Assembly: GCA_020637795.1 (NCBI GenBank)
Contig: JACKJT010000001.1
Coordinates: forward strand, 1,736,001 to 1,800,000
DNA length: 64,000 nt
Origin: Hoeflea sp.
GTDB lineage: Bacteria > Pseudomonadota > Alphaproteobacteria > Rhizobiales > Rhizobiaceae
Direction: 5' to 3'
The notes under the pieces were generated by a model. It was not told where the DNA came from and ran no database searches. It saw nothing but the letters and a program-made list of their open reading frames with translations. Every line of letters begins with the position of its first letter. Position 1 is the stretch's first letter. Shown here piece by piece: positions 53,638 to 63,294 of this stretch. The translations under genes and the position numbers were made by a program.

Positions 53638-54666
53638 TTGGCTGTTAATGATAACGACGAAATTCATGTGGGCCTCACCGGACCGGTGCGGTCGGGAAAG
53701 ACGAACTTGTTCGTCGACTTCGCGAAATGCGTCGAGTTGAACTTTCACGGATTCCGGCAGCTGCACAATATCAAGATCGAGACGGACAGGGTCAACCGGA
53801 AACTACTTAGACGTTACTACCGGAACCTTCCGGAGGCGACAGAGGGAGTGACCGACATCCGGTTTGATCTTGAGCTCGATCTGCCGTCAGGCGATGGACT
53901 TCAGTCCGCCGGCACGATTGATCACAGGCAATTCACCATTCACGTCCGGGACGCCCCCGGCGAAGCCGCGTTCCCGAGCAGCGACATTCCCGGCAAGGCC
54001 AATCCGCACGCGGAAAAGGCCAAGGAACTCGACGAATGGTTCTCCAAGGCCAGGGGCATTGTCCTCGTCATATCGGCGCTGAACGCCGGCACGGACAAGG
54101 GCTTCGAGGCGCTGATCGACAAGGTGGAGGATTTCTTCGAGCGGGCCGGAAAGCCGGAATTCCAGAAGCTTGAACGGGTGGCGATCGCGATCAGCATGTT
54201 CGACCTTCTGCTGCTGCGCTTCGGCAACCGGTCGCGGGACATCGCGACCGAACCCGAGGCGGTGCTGGCGATCCTGCATGCGCACATGCGGCCGGCCTTC
54301 GACATCATCAAGGATTTCAGGCCGTTTCCCTCGCAGGAGCGGGATATCGACCTGCGCTTCATCGCCACGTCGAGCTACGGTTTCCATCCGCAACTGGGCT
54401 GCGCCAACATCGATGCGAACGCGGAGATACTTGACCCGGGCAATTCGCGGTTCCCGGTTCCGTTGACGCCGGACAATGTCCGCTATCCCTACATGACAGC
54501 CGATCCGTTCATCTTCGCGGCGCTGGGGCTCGACAGTCCGTTCCTGTTCACCCGCGACGAGATCCTCAGCGGGATCCTGAAGGAACGGGACCCGGTAATT
54601 GCGGCCCCGCCGGCCGCCGGTCCAGCGTCGCCTGTGACCGAAACCTCCGACAGCACATCGGCCTGA
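53638..54666 (+). CDS. Small TRAFAC-type GTPase
   Basis: 342 residues from TTG 53638 with an AAGGGAAAG site. P-loop GPVRSGKT (residues 15-22) in a HVGLTG strand, switch II-like DAPG at 105-108, and in place of the canonical N/TKxD the sequence SMFD (186-189). The last about 25 residues are Pro/Ala/Thr-rich and disordered. No membrane segment. It probably acts as a molecular switch at the inner face of the membrane. It lies convergent to the coiled-coil gene and divergent from the 849-residue gene, in the middle of a cell-wall-synthase locus, so control of that synthase is the natural guess. The altered G4 motif leaves base specificity uncertain. Confidence 0.78.
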   Translation: MAVNDNDEIHVGLTGPVRSGKTNLFVDFAKCVELNFHGFRQLHNIKIETDRVNRKLLRRYYRNLPEATEGVTDIRFDLELDLPSGDGLQSAGTIDHRQFTIHVRDAPGEAAFPSSDIPGKANPHAEKAKELDEWFSKARGIVLVISALNAGTDKGFEALIDKVEDFFERAGKPEFQKLERVAIAISMFDLLLLRFGNRSRDIATEPEAVLAILHAHMRPAFDIIKDFRPFPSQERDIDLRFIATSSYGFHPQLGCANIDANAEILDPGNSRFPVPLTPDNVRYPYMTADPFIFAALGLDSPFLFTRDEILSGILKERDPVIAAPPAAGPASPVTETSDSTSA

Positions 54667-54781
54667 CTTCAGGTTTGCCGGTTTCCGGGCTGTGAATTGT
54701 CCAGGCGGCTGCGCTTGCTTCAGTATTCCCCGCAGACTGACGGCGCCCGATCGGTTTCAACCGGACGCCGTCTTGTCGTCG

Positions 54782-57019
54782 TCAGATTTCACGCCGGAAA
54801 TTCGGCCTGACCACCACCGGGCGGCGGCGTCGCGGCCGCTGCGCCGGGTTCGCCTCGGCCTGATCGAAAGCCTCGGAACCCGAAGCGGCGGCCACGGCCG
54901 GCGGCGCCGCGGCCGGCTTTCCTGCTGGCCTGTCTTCGCCACCGATGCGGACCACGGCCTCGCCTGGGGCGGCAGCGGCCTGGATCGGCTCGACACCGGC
55001 GCTGGCTTCGGCGGCGGCGGCTTCGGGTTCAGGCTTCGCATTCCTGTTTTCAACCGCCTCATTGTGCTTCCGGATCCGGCGTCCGACTTCCGCCAGGCCC
55101 TGTTCCGAGATCAGGATTCCCCGGCTGGTTTTCCTGGCCAGCTGCTTGCGGAACAGGTTGTCGACGATCAGCCGCATCTGGCTGCGCATCTCGTGGGAAT
55201 AGTCCTCGTCATAGAGCAGCGGCAACAGGTAGCCCTGTTTGTCGAACACGGCGTTGAGGATGACGTTCTTGGCCGCGAGCACGGAATCCGGATCGTCGGG
55301 CTTTGCATCGAGATCAAGGTCGGCCGTGTCGAGATCATCCTTGCGGCGCGAAGCCTTGGCCACGACATTGGCATCCCAGAACAGTTTTGCCAGCAGCAGC
55401 GACAGCTCCTGCAGCAGCGCCAGCAGGGCCGGGAAGTAATCGCGGGCCGAGGCCGTTCCGTTGAACAGCGCCTCGACCTTGCCGATGGCCTTGCTGATCG
55501 CATCCTGCGAGGGGTTGATGCGGTCGTAGAGACTGGCGAGGTCCTCGCGGTACGGGCCGCCCTCGAGGCCCCGCTGCTCGGCGGCGACAAGGCAGGTCTC
55601 CAGCACCTCCGCGCGCATCTGGTCATAGGCCCGGGTGATCGGCTTGAGCCGCTCGGAGCCGGACACATCCAGCATCTCCGTCCGCAGGTTGTCGATGATC
55701 TGCTTGCGGCGGTCGGTTTCATCGCAGGCCTGGCCAAAGGCGATCTGATCGGCGTCGAGCGTTTCGATCTGCCGGAAAACGGCCATCAGCGGCTGCGGCT
55801 CGCAGGCGGGAAGATCGGAAACGGACTTGAGATCGGACAGCACTTCGGTGACCACCTGGCAATAGCTGGCGGTCTGCTCGAAGCTGGTCTGCGACGGCGT
55901 GTCGATGAACGCGTTGACGCTTTGCAGGAAACCGTCGGCATCGAGGGTGTAGCCCGATGCAACATCCTGGTTGAGCTGGGTCGTGGCGGACTCCAGCTCG
56001 GCGGTGATATTGACCAGATCCGACTGCAGTGTGGCCTGTTGATGGTTCGCGTTCAGCAACTGGTTGCGCGTGGCTTTGTATTCCTTGTCCGCATCCGCAA
56101 GCTCGGCCCGGGTATCGGCCAGCTTTTCTCCCAGCGCCTTGTAACAGGTGCCGGCAAGCCCGCCGCCGGTCCCGGCGCGGCGCCGGCGATTGCAGGCCGG
56201 GTCGCTCACCAGTTGAGCGGCTAGCCCGTCGGCCAGAAGGACGGCCTTGTCATTCGGGGCCACACCGGGTTCGCCTTCCTCTTCCTTCAGCGCGGTTTCG
56301 AGTTTGCCGACCAGGTCGGCGGTGGCGGCCACGCGGGCCTGCCTGGCGGCAGCCTGCTGTTCGAGATTGCCGATCTGGGCCGCAAGTTTGGTGAGATCGC
56401 GCTCGACTTCGCTTTGCCGGGTTGTCAGCTGGGCCTGGCGGTTGCGGAGTTCGACCTTCTTGGCCTCGATCAGCGTCTGCAGCTCGGAGGCGATTTCCTT
56501 CTTCTTGTCGCGGTCGCGCAGTTCATCCGTCAGCGCCCCCATTCTGGCCGAATAGTCCTTCAGCGCCTCGTCGCCCAGCAATGCAGCCCTCTTGTCGGAA
56601 TACCGGTCGTTCATTTCCTGGCTGATTTCATGGGCGTAGAGCCCCATCTGCCGCAAATTGGTCTCGGCATTGGCAAGGTCGGAGCCGCCAACGCTGAGGA
56701 ACTGCTGATGGTAGGAGGCGAAGGAGGAAATCCAGCAGATCGCCACGGCAACGAGATAGAACGGCATCACCAGGGCAATCTGCGTCAGCCGGTTGGACGA
56801 TATGCCGTCGCCGAGAACAAGCGAGGTGAAGGCCAGGAAGCCGACGGCAAGCGCGGTAATGCCGACCCATGCATAGGTCTCGGTCATAAAAATGCGCGCG
56901 CCGCCACTGGTCGCGTAAGCAGTCATGAAGAAGGCTACCGCGGCGAAGACAATAATGAACGCCTGCTTCAGCCGTGTCGTACTTAGGACGGCATTACCGT
57001 CATTGTGCTTCTTGTCCAT
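54782..57019 (-). CDS. Membrane-anchored coiled-coil protein
   Basis: 745 residues. Three N-terminal transmembrane helices (about 17-37, 50-70, 78-100), then a long coiled coil (about 115-370: EIASELQTLIEAKKVELRN and following heptads), a Cys-containing helical domain, another hydrophobic helix near 560, and a Pro/Ala/Arg-rich tail ending RRRRPVVVRPNFRREI. No enzyme motif. The layout fits a scaffold linking membrane complexes to partners such as the GTPase. It is 37 bp downstream of the SEDS gene in the same direction, so in its operon. Confidence 0.75.
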   Translation of the reverse strand: MDKKHNDGNAVLSTTRLKQAFIIVFAAVAFFMTAYATSGGARIFMTETYAWVGITALAVGFLAFTSLVLGDGISSNRLTQIALVMPFYLVAVAICWISSFASYHQQFLSVGGSDLANAETNLRQMGLYAHEISQEMNDRYSDKRAALLGDEALKDYSARMGALTDELRDRDKKKEIASELQTLIEAKKVELRNRQAQLTTRQSEVERDLTKLAAQIGNLEQQAAARQARVAATADLVGKLETALKEEEGEPGVAPNDKAVLLADGLAAQLVSDPACNRRRRAGTGGGLAGTCYKALGEKLADTRAELADADKEYKATRNQLLNANHQQATLQSDLVNITAELESATTQLNQDVASGYTLDADGFLQSVNAFIDTPSQTSFEQTASYCQVVTEVLSDLKSVSDLPACEPQPLMAVFRQIETLDADQIAFGQACDETDRRKQIIDNLRTEMLDVSGSERLKPITRAYDQMRAEVLETCLVAAEQRGLEGGPYREDLASLYDRINPSQDAISKAIGKVEALFNGTASARDYFPALLALLQELSLLLAKLFWDANVVAKASRRKDDLDTADLDLDAKPDDPDSVLAAKNVILNAVFDKQGYLLPLLYDEDYSHEMRSQMRLIVDNLFRKQLARKTSRGILISEQGLAEVGRRIRKHNEAVENRNAKPEPEAAAAEASAGVEPIQAAAAPGEAVVRIGGEDRPAGKPAAAPPAVAAASGSEAFDQAEANPAQRPRRRRPVVVRPNFRREI

Positions 57020-57056
57020 CTCAACGCCTGCTCCCTTGACTCAAACACTAACGGCA

Positions 57057-60000
57057 TCAACCCCGGCGTCGTGGCGGTATACGAATTGTTAACACGGGTG
57101 CTTTCATTCCCGCAAGGCGAGTTGCCACGAGAAGCACCAGCGACGCCGGGATTGCCATGAAAAGATGATGACTTGTTCCTGCCGACAGCCAGGTCATCGG
57201 CTGCCCCATCACGGGCAGCAGCCCGAATGCGTTCGACCACGCCAGGATCCACTGCATCAGGAACAGCATGCCCGCGCCGAGCGCGATGCATGCCAGCGCC
57301 TGGTCCGCGCCGGTCTCGACGGGATCCCGCGACCGCTTGGCCTGGAGTTTCAGATAAAGACCGATGACGAAGAAGATGAAACAGGCCTGCAGCGCGATCA
57401 GCAGCGTGGCGGCGGCATTGCCATGCCGCGTTGCGATGTAGGTCGCGGCAAAGTCGCTCTGGACCACAGGCACGCAATGCGGCCTGACCGGCCCCTTCAG
57501 GGTCGAGGGCGTGCACCGGAGCGTTTCGGCCTGGTGCGCCTCATCGGGGCAGGAAATCCCCAGACCCTTGGAAATTCCGTCGCCAAGCCATCCGACCGCG
57601 GTGCCGATGTTGTAGGGCGCCGCGGTCAGTTCGGTGCTCAGTCCGCATGGCGCGTTGGCGAGCGTCGCGCGCGAGCGCAGGACGTGGAAATTCATGTCCC
57701 TGAGGAGGAGCTGGCGTGGTTCCTCGTAGCCGCCGGTGCGGCCAAAACGCAGGTCGGCCCAGCTCATCAGCCGTTCCACCGGCAGCCGGCGCCCTTCGCC
57801 CAGCACCTTTTCCAGCTCGGTGATCTGCTTGTCGGGCCCGTCGAACCAGGACCAGTCCTGCACCCCGAGGCCGGCCTTCGCCGGTACGTCCCTGAGCGCC
57901 ACCGCCATGACCAGGGCGATGAGCGGCGCGGCAATGGCCACACGTGCCAGCGTCCAGTTCACTCGATTGCGGAGTGCGACGGCAAAAGCGATGACGCCGA
58001 GACATGCCACGGCGATTGCCAGGATCACCATTTCGTTCCGCATGAGCGCCCAGGTGCCCATCAGCGCCAGCGGCAGGCCGAGCAACAGGATGAACACGGC
58101 GCGGGGGACGGCGAGGGTCCTGACGAGCAGGACAAGCAGCAGCACCAGGGCCACTCCTGCCGCAATCGTATACTCGATCTTCGCCATCACCAGATCGATG
58201 ATCATCCGGGCCTGGTCGGTTGAAAGCAGCGGCGCGAGAATGATGGCCGCAAACAGCAGCAGGAGCAGCAGGAACTGGCCGGAACTCAGGCGGAAATCCT
58301 GGATGGAAGGGACATAGGACAGCGGAATCCGCCTGATGTCCCTCAGGTCGTCAAACTCTTCCTCCCTGATCCGCCAGCCGATCGCCATCACTCCGACGAC
58401 GGCGGTGATCCCGGTCGCCGAGCTGATGATGATCAACGGCGAGTAGTCGGACTTCACCGCCGGCACGAACAGCAGCGACGTGATGAACAGGACCGAAAGA
58501 ACAACCCCGATCAGCGTTATCCCGAACCAGGCCTGCGCGAGCAGGCGGGCGCGGATCAGCCATTGCGCCAGCATCGCCCCCAGGAGCACCACGATGGCGA
58601 ACTTTCCTGCCTCGACCGGCTGGATCGAGCCGCCCAGACCTGTCTGGTTGCCGAGGAAGAACCAGGCCGCGAACAGTGCGAACACGATGGCGAGCAGCCA
58701 CATGGTGGGAGAGAAGAAGGAGGGACGGCCGGCAAAGTCATTGCCGATCCTGAGCTTCAGCGCCGTCGGGGAAACGATGGTCAGCGCCATGACGAACAGT
58801 GGCAGGATGTCGAGCACGACCAGCTTGTGCTTGATGAAGAAGCGTTCCCAGTCGGTGTTGGGTCCTTCCGCGCTGAGACTGAACATGGAAACCGAGCTCA
58901 ACGCGATGATGGCGGTCAGGACAAGCCAGAAGACGGAGAGGCCGGCGCCGCCGGAGCGGTCAAGCGTGACGACGATCGTCGCGCAGACCCACAGGGCACC
59001 CATGGCGTAAAACAGCCATCGCGATGCATCCGGAATGTCGGTGAAGAGCCTGCCGATCGCCACCAGATCGGGAAGAAGCGCCAGGGTCAGCACGAAACCG
59101 CCGGCCAGAACCAGGAACGCCGCCCGCACGATGCTGCCGTTGGAGCGCCAGATCGTGGCGCCGGGAACAGCCAGCACGATCAGCAGGGACAGGCAGATCG
59201 CGGCTCCCCTGGCCAGTATCTCGGCGCTGACAAGGCCTTCCGGGCTGGTCACGAACAACCGGTCGAGCGTCGAGGGCAGCTGCAGCTTGGCAACCTCGAT
59301 GCTCGCTCCGTCCGGCAGCGCGTTGGGCGAACTGTCGAGCGGCGGCGGGCAATCTTCCGCGGACGCGGTTTCCACATCGTTCTCCGTGGACTGGGCACAG
59401 ACACTCTCGTCAAACAGCGCCACCCGGCGATTGGGCTGAATGTGGACTTCCCAGCCACCCTGCTGCAGGGGCGCCGCATCAATGGCATAGCGCGTCTTGC
59501 CGGCGGTGAAATGCGTGACCGGCGGATAGTCAAGCGGCGCGGTTGAGGCAACCGGCACCTCGATGCCGGTCCGGCCGTAGTTCTGGCGGATCCGCTTGCC
59601 GTCGAGCCAGGTCTCGAAACTGACCGGGACCAGCTGGGCGTCGCGGTAGATCGACACGAACAGGCGGTCGTCCGAGAGGTTCTTGCGGACGATGAATTCA
59701 AGCTCCGGATTGGCGCGCGGCATGGCCACCAGGGCGTAGCTGTGCATCGTGCAATCGACTTCGCCGCCCAGAACGGCAATCGTTGCCCTGCCTTTTCTGC
59801 GCAGCAGGTCGCTGAGCCCGAGCGGCTCCAGAAGCCCGGACACCTTGCGGACGACATGATCGCTGAGCCTGTTGGCTTGCGAGACGACCCAACTCGCGGT
59901 TCCCTGCTCGTAGCAGGCCTGGGCCGGCTCGCCGTTTACCACAATCTCCGCGCCATCCCGGTACACCACCGCGGTCGACGTGTTGCCGGCCCACTCTTCG

Positions 60001-60452
60001 ACGGCGAATTCGATCCCCTCGTCATCGGTCACTGCGATCTTGACGAATTGCGAGCCGGCGGAAAGCAGAGTGTAGGCACCTTTTTCCCGGGAAATCTCGT
60101 AGCGCTCGCTCGAGCCCTCTTCGGTCTTGCCGCCGAATTCGACGTTGAGATCGCGAAGCTCCGCCACCCGGCTGATCAGCAGCTGCCCGTTTTCAGATGC
60201 GCGCAGCCGGACATGCTGCAGCTCCGCCGAGCGTGCGCCGGCCGGCTGAAGCAGTTCGGCCCGCCCGAGCACGACTTCCTCGCCTTTCGGGATCGTCAGC
60301 TTCAGGTCCTTGAGCGAACTGAAATGCGGCGCGTGCTGGGCGGCGGTTTGAAGGGCAAACATCCACCAGACGATCACCACCATTGTCGCAAGCCCGAGGG
60401 CGAGGCGCATCAGAATGGCGAAGACCGAAGTGATGGAGCGGACGAGTTTCAT
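57057..60452 (-). CDS. Large SEDS-family (RodA/FtsW-like) glycosyltransferase
   Basis: 1131 residues, about three times a normal RodA/FtsW. After one N-terminal transmembrane helix, residues about 50-390 form a soluble domain whose start (EEVVLGRAELL, AELQHVRLR) faintly recalls an FHA fold. Many transmembrane helices follow. SEDS landmarks: GLGGSIQPVEAGKFAIV (about 605-622, the IQPSExxK box) and AFGLLPVMGQPMTWLSAGTS (about 1075-1095). Such proteins polymerise lipid II glycan strands. The start overlaps the PBP stop by 4 bp (ATGA), the usual SEDS-PBP pairing. The extra domain is not known to me in RodA or FtsW. Confidence 0.82.
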   Translation of the reverse strand: MKLVRSITSVFAILMRLALGLATMVVIVWWMFALQTAAQHAPHFSSLKDLKLTIPKGEEVVLGRAELLQPAGARSAELQHVRLRASENGQLLISRVAELRDLNVEFGGKTEEGSSERYEISREKGAYTLLSAGSQFVKIAVTDDEGIEFAVEEWAGNTSTAVVYRDGAEIVVNGEPAQACYEQGTASWVVSQANRLSDHVVRKVSGLLEPLGLSDLLRRKGRATIAVLGGEVDCTMHSYALVAMPRANPELEFIVRKNLSDDRLFVSIYRDAQLVPVSFETWLDGKRIRQNYGRTGIEVPVASTAPLDYPPVTHFTAGKTRYAIDAAPLQQGGWEVHIQPNRRVALFDESVCAQSTENDVETASAEDCPPPLDSSPNALPDGASIEVAKLQLPSTLDRLFVTSPEGLVSAEILARGAAICLSLLIVLAVPGATIWRSNGSIVRAAFLVLAGGFVLTLALLPDLVAIGRLFTDIPDASRWLFYAMGALWVCATIVVTLDRSGGAGLSVFWLVLTAIIALSSVSMFSLSAEGPNTDWERFFIKHKLVVLDILPLFVMALTIVSPTALKLRIGNDFAGRPSFFSPTMWLLAIVFALFAAWFFLGNQTGLGGSIQPVEAGKFAIVVLLGAMLAQWLIRARLLAQAWFGITLIGVVLSVLFITSLLFVPAVKSDYSPLIIISSATGITAVVGVMAIGWRIREEEFDDLRDIRRIPLSYVPSIQDFRLSSGQFLLLLLLFAAIILAPLLSTDQARMIIDLVMAKIEYTIAAGVALVLLLVLLVRTLAVPRAVFILLLGLPLALMGTWALMRNEMVILAIAVACLGVIAFAVALRNRVNWTLARVAIAAPLIALVMAVALRDVPAKAGLGVQDWSWFDGPDKQITELEKVLGEGRRLPVERLMSWADLRFGRTGGYEEPRQLLLRDMNFHVLRSRATLANAPCGLSTELTAAPYNIGTAVGWLGDGISKGLGISCPDEAHQAETLRCTPSTLKGPVRPHCVPVVQSDFAATYIATRHGNAAATLLIALQACFIFFVIGLYLKLQAKRSRDPVETGADQALACIALGAGMLFLMQWILAWSNAFGLLPVMGQPMTWLSAGTSHHLFMAIPASLVLLVATRLAGMKAPVLTIRIPPRRRG

Positions 60453-63289
60453 TTGCCCGCCTCATGCAGGGCGAGGAGGAAATCCCGGACGACAGGCCCG
60501 CAGACCGAACCGCCGTAGCTTGGAGTGAACGCCACCCGGCAGGCAAAGGCGATCCTTTGATCAAAGCCGGGCAGACCGGCCTGTGGTTCGACGTAACCGA
60601 CCAGCCAGGACGCGTATCTTCCGTCCGGCGGGGAATTCCCATGGCCGAACACCGGCGCGGTTCCGGTTTTTGCGAAAACCGCATTCCGCAGTTCCTCGGG
60701 AATCTTGGCAAAGGCGCTGCGCGAGGTGCCGCCCTGATTTCTTATGACGGCTCCCATGCCATCGCGTATTTCCCGGAGGAGCTGGTCCGCCAGCGCCTGT
60801 TTCTCCGGCGGCGCAACCAGCAGCGGCTCGCCTTCGATGGGATCCTCCGTCGGACCGCGCTCTGCCCGCGGAACGAGGTGGGGCCGGACAATCCTGCCTG
60901 TTGCCACGGAGGCTGCGACCGACGCCATTGCAAGCGGGCTCGCCGTGACGCTGAGGCCGATGCCGCCTCGCGCCAGCCTGAGCCGGCGCGGCTCTCCGGG
61001 AGGGACCGGCAAACCGGCTTCAACGATCATCGGGCTGGCCCGTCCGCGACCGGTCGCCGGATAATTCACATCCAGGATATCAAGCGCACTCTTGCGCTCG
61101 ACCGCCTCGGGACTGCGGGCGGCGGGGAAGAAACGTTCGGCCTCTTTGGCCAGCAGGAGATCGGGAACAAGCCTGGTGTGCTCGAACCCGGTTTCCGGGT
61201 CCACCAGCTTGTCGGCATCCAGGTACATGGCGATGCCGGCAAAATACAGGTTCGAGGACCGCTTGATCGCCTCGCACATGCCGCCCCTAGGAGTGCGGGC
61301 ATCGCCGCAGCCGCTCTCCACCCCGGTCTCGAGAATATGGCTTATGCCGCTGCGCACGCCGGCGGAAGAGGCCGAGTTGCCCATGCAGAAGACAATGCCG
61401 CCGCGCGCACCGGGGATCGGCAGTGCGTTGAGCTTCTTCGGATCGCGCTCCTCGTAGTCGGGCTTGCAGCGTCCGTTGAAGGAGGGGCGGGTGGCGACGA
61501 TGCCGAACAGATCGGCGATTTCGGAGGGGCTCGCCGTCCCGAGCAAGACGCTCTCCAGCGCCTTGTCGCCGCTGTCGATGACATACTGGCTGGCCGCCAG
61601 CGCGGTGATCAGCTTGAACGACGAGCCGGGCGTGCCGCGAAGGTCATAGTTGCGCCAGGCATAGGCCGCCAGCGGGCTCTTGGAAGCCGCCGTCAGCTCC
61701 AGCGTCTCGATGTCCCAGGAAGACATCCCGGTTCGCGGCTGCGGCAGGCTGGCGATGGCAAGCACATTGCCGGCATCCTCGCCGTCCGCATCGAGAATGA
61801 CGAGATCGGCCCGCCGGCTGCAGCGCTCCTCGTCGCCCGGGCACTTGTAGTTCTCGGCCAGCGCCGCAAGCGCCTTCTCCTGGTAGTCCGGGATGATGGT
61901 CAGGGACGGGTTGTCGCCAGCGTCGGTTCTTGTCAGGGCCGCGGCGACCGATCCGGAATCCCCGGTACCCAGGCCCAGCAGGGGTGCGAGACCCATCTCG
62001 AATGCCTTCTGGGTCAGCGCGCCTTGCGAATCGAGAACCGGCAGGTCGCCCAGGGCCAGGCCGGTCAGGGGCTCGGACTGCCGCTCGACCCTCTGGTTGC
62101 CGGGAACGTTCCAGTCGAGATCGCACCCGGTCTCCGGGCGGCCCTTCGCGGATCCGCCAACTTCAAAGCCTGCGAGGTTGCAGGCAACCCGGATGCGTCC
62201 GAAGCCAAGCGAGACCTTCTGGTCGGCGGCTTCGGGCGCGCCCTTCTCGCGACTGGCGAGATAGCGCCTGAGCCCGCGGTCGATCCTGATAGAGGGTTCG
62301 ACCACCAGTTCGAGGTCAACCACCCGTCCCTTCGGCTCGGTCAGAGTGATCAGCGAACCGGTCGGCCGGCCGCGGGGACTTTCGCCCTCGCAGCGCACCC
62401 GGTGCCCCGTCCCGCGGGAATCGTCGGCGCAATAGACTGCCAGCGATGCCAGCTGTGCCTGCCCTGCAAGCCGGCGCACGTCCTGCGGCCCCGTGGCTGG
62501 ATCGATTTTCAGGGGCGAGCCGTTGACCGAGATCGAACGCACCGCTCCGATGGTGCGAATGCTGACCGGCATCTCGCCGAACGCCATGGTCGTCCTGAAC
62601 CGGTACTCACCGGATTCGCCGGTCTGGGTGTCGATAACCGGCGTGATGACTTTCCAGTCGCCGAAGAAACTGTCGGTCTCGCTGGCCAGGAAGGCATAGT
62701 CGAACTGGGAAATCGTCGCCGTCGTGATCGACTGGACCGCCCGGCCGTCAGCGGCAATCGTCGCATCCCACTTGTTGGGCAGGCAGCGCGGAGGCACGAA
62801 CAGCCGGGCCGTGCTGATGCCGTCGGCGCAGGCCACGCCCTCGTCGGATTTCAGCGCATTGCCGGCTTCCCGGTTGTCCGAGACCGAGACGATCCGGTAG
62901 CTCTGGTTGAAATTGGCGACTTCCTGGCGAATGCGTTCGCCCTGGGCCGACTCGCAGAGTTCGCGGACATATTTGCGGCCGGCTTCGCCCGCCGGACCGG
63001 AGACCAGCGTCACGGTCTCGGGCGAACGCATCGCCAGAGTGTTGCAGGGGGCATGGCCAAGGGCGACCGACACTCCGTCCCGGATCGGCCAGATCGCACC
63101 GCCATCGACCAGAAAGTCGAAGGTGGTGGCATCGAATGCCAGGGCGCTGGGGATCTCGACGCGCTCCATCCAGATGCGGTTGACCCTGAAGGTGTCGACG
63201 AAAAAATAGGCGCCCAGATAGAGAAGGCCGGCAATCAGCGACAGCACGGTTACCTGGAAAAAGCGCGCACCGATAAGCCTGGCCTTCAT
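60449..63289 (-). CDS. Class B PBP-like transpeptidase
   Basis: 946 residues from ATG 63289, six bases after the preceding stop; the open frame continues upstream but is only the overlap of the neighbour. One transmembrane helix (about 9-28), a large extracytoplasmic region, and a C-terminal transpeptidase with SSFK (catalytic Ser near 556), SSN near 678 and KTGTA near 872. All three penicillin-binding motifs are intact. It should cross-link peptidoglycan and be a beta-lactam target. It is about 300 residues longer than PBP2 or PBP3, the extra lying before the active site. Coupled to the SEDS gene. Confidence 0.88.
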   Translation of the reverse strand: MKARLIGARFFQVTVLSLIAGLLYLGAYFFVDTFRVNRIWMERVEIPSALAFDATTFDFLVDGGAIWPIRDGVSVALGHAPCNTLAMRSPETVTLVSGPAGEAGRKYVRELCESAQGERIRQEVANFNQSYRIVSVSDNREAGNALKSDEGVACADGISTARLFVPPRCLPNKWDATIAADGRAVQSITTATISQFDYAFLASETDSFFGDWKVITPVIDTQTGESGEYRFRTTMAFGEMPVSIRTIGAVRSISVNGSPLKIDPATGPQDVRRLAGQAQLASLAVYCADDSRGTGHRVRCEGESPRGRPTGSLITLTEPKGRVVDLELVVEPSIRIDRGLRRYLASREKGAPEAADQKVSLGFGRIRVACNLAGFEVGGSAKGRPETGCDLDWNVPGNQRVERQSEPLTGLALGDLPVLDSQGALTQKAFEMGLAPLLGLGTGDSGSVAAALTRTDAGDNPSLTIIPDYQEKALAALAENYKCPGDEERCSRRADLVILDADGEDAGNVLAIASLPQPRTGMSSWDIETLELTAASKSPLAAYAWRNYDLRGTPGSSFKLITALAASQYVIDSGDKALESVLLGTASPSEIADLFGIVATRPSFNGRCKPDYEERDPKKLNALPIPGARGGIVFCMGNSASSAGVRSGISHILETGVESGCGDARTPRGGMCEAIKRSSNLYFAGIAMYLDADKLVDPETGFEHTRLVPDLLLAKEAERFFPAARSPEAVERKSALDILDVNYPATGRGRASPMIVEAGLPVPPGEPRRLRLARGGIGLSVTASPLAMASVAASVATGRIVRPHLVPRAERGPTEDPIEGEPLLVAPPEKQALADQLLREIRDGMGAVIRNQGGTSRSAFAKIPEELRNAVFAKTGTAPVFGHGNSPPDGRYASWLVGYVEPQAGLPGFDQRIAFACRVAFTPSYGGSVCGPVVRDFLLALHEAGK

Positions 63290-63294
63290 CGGTC

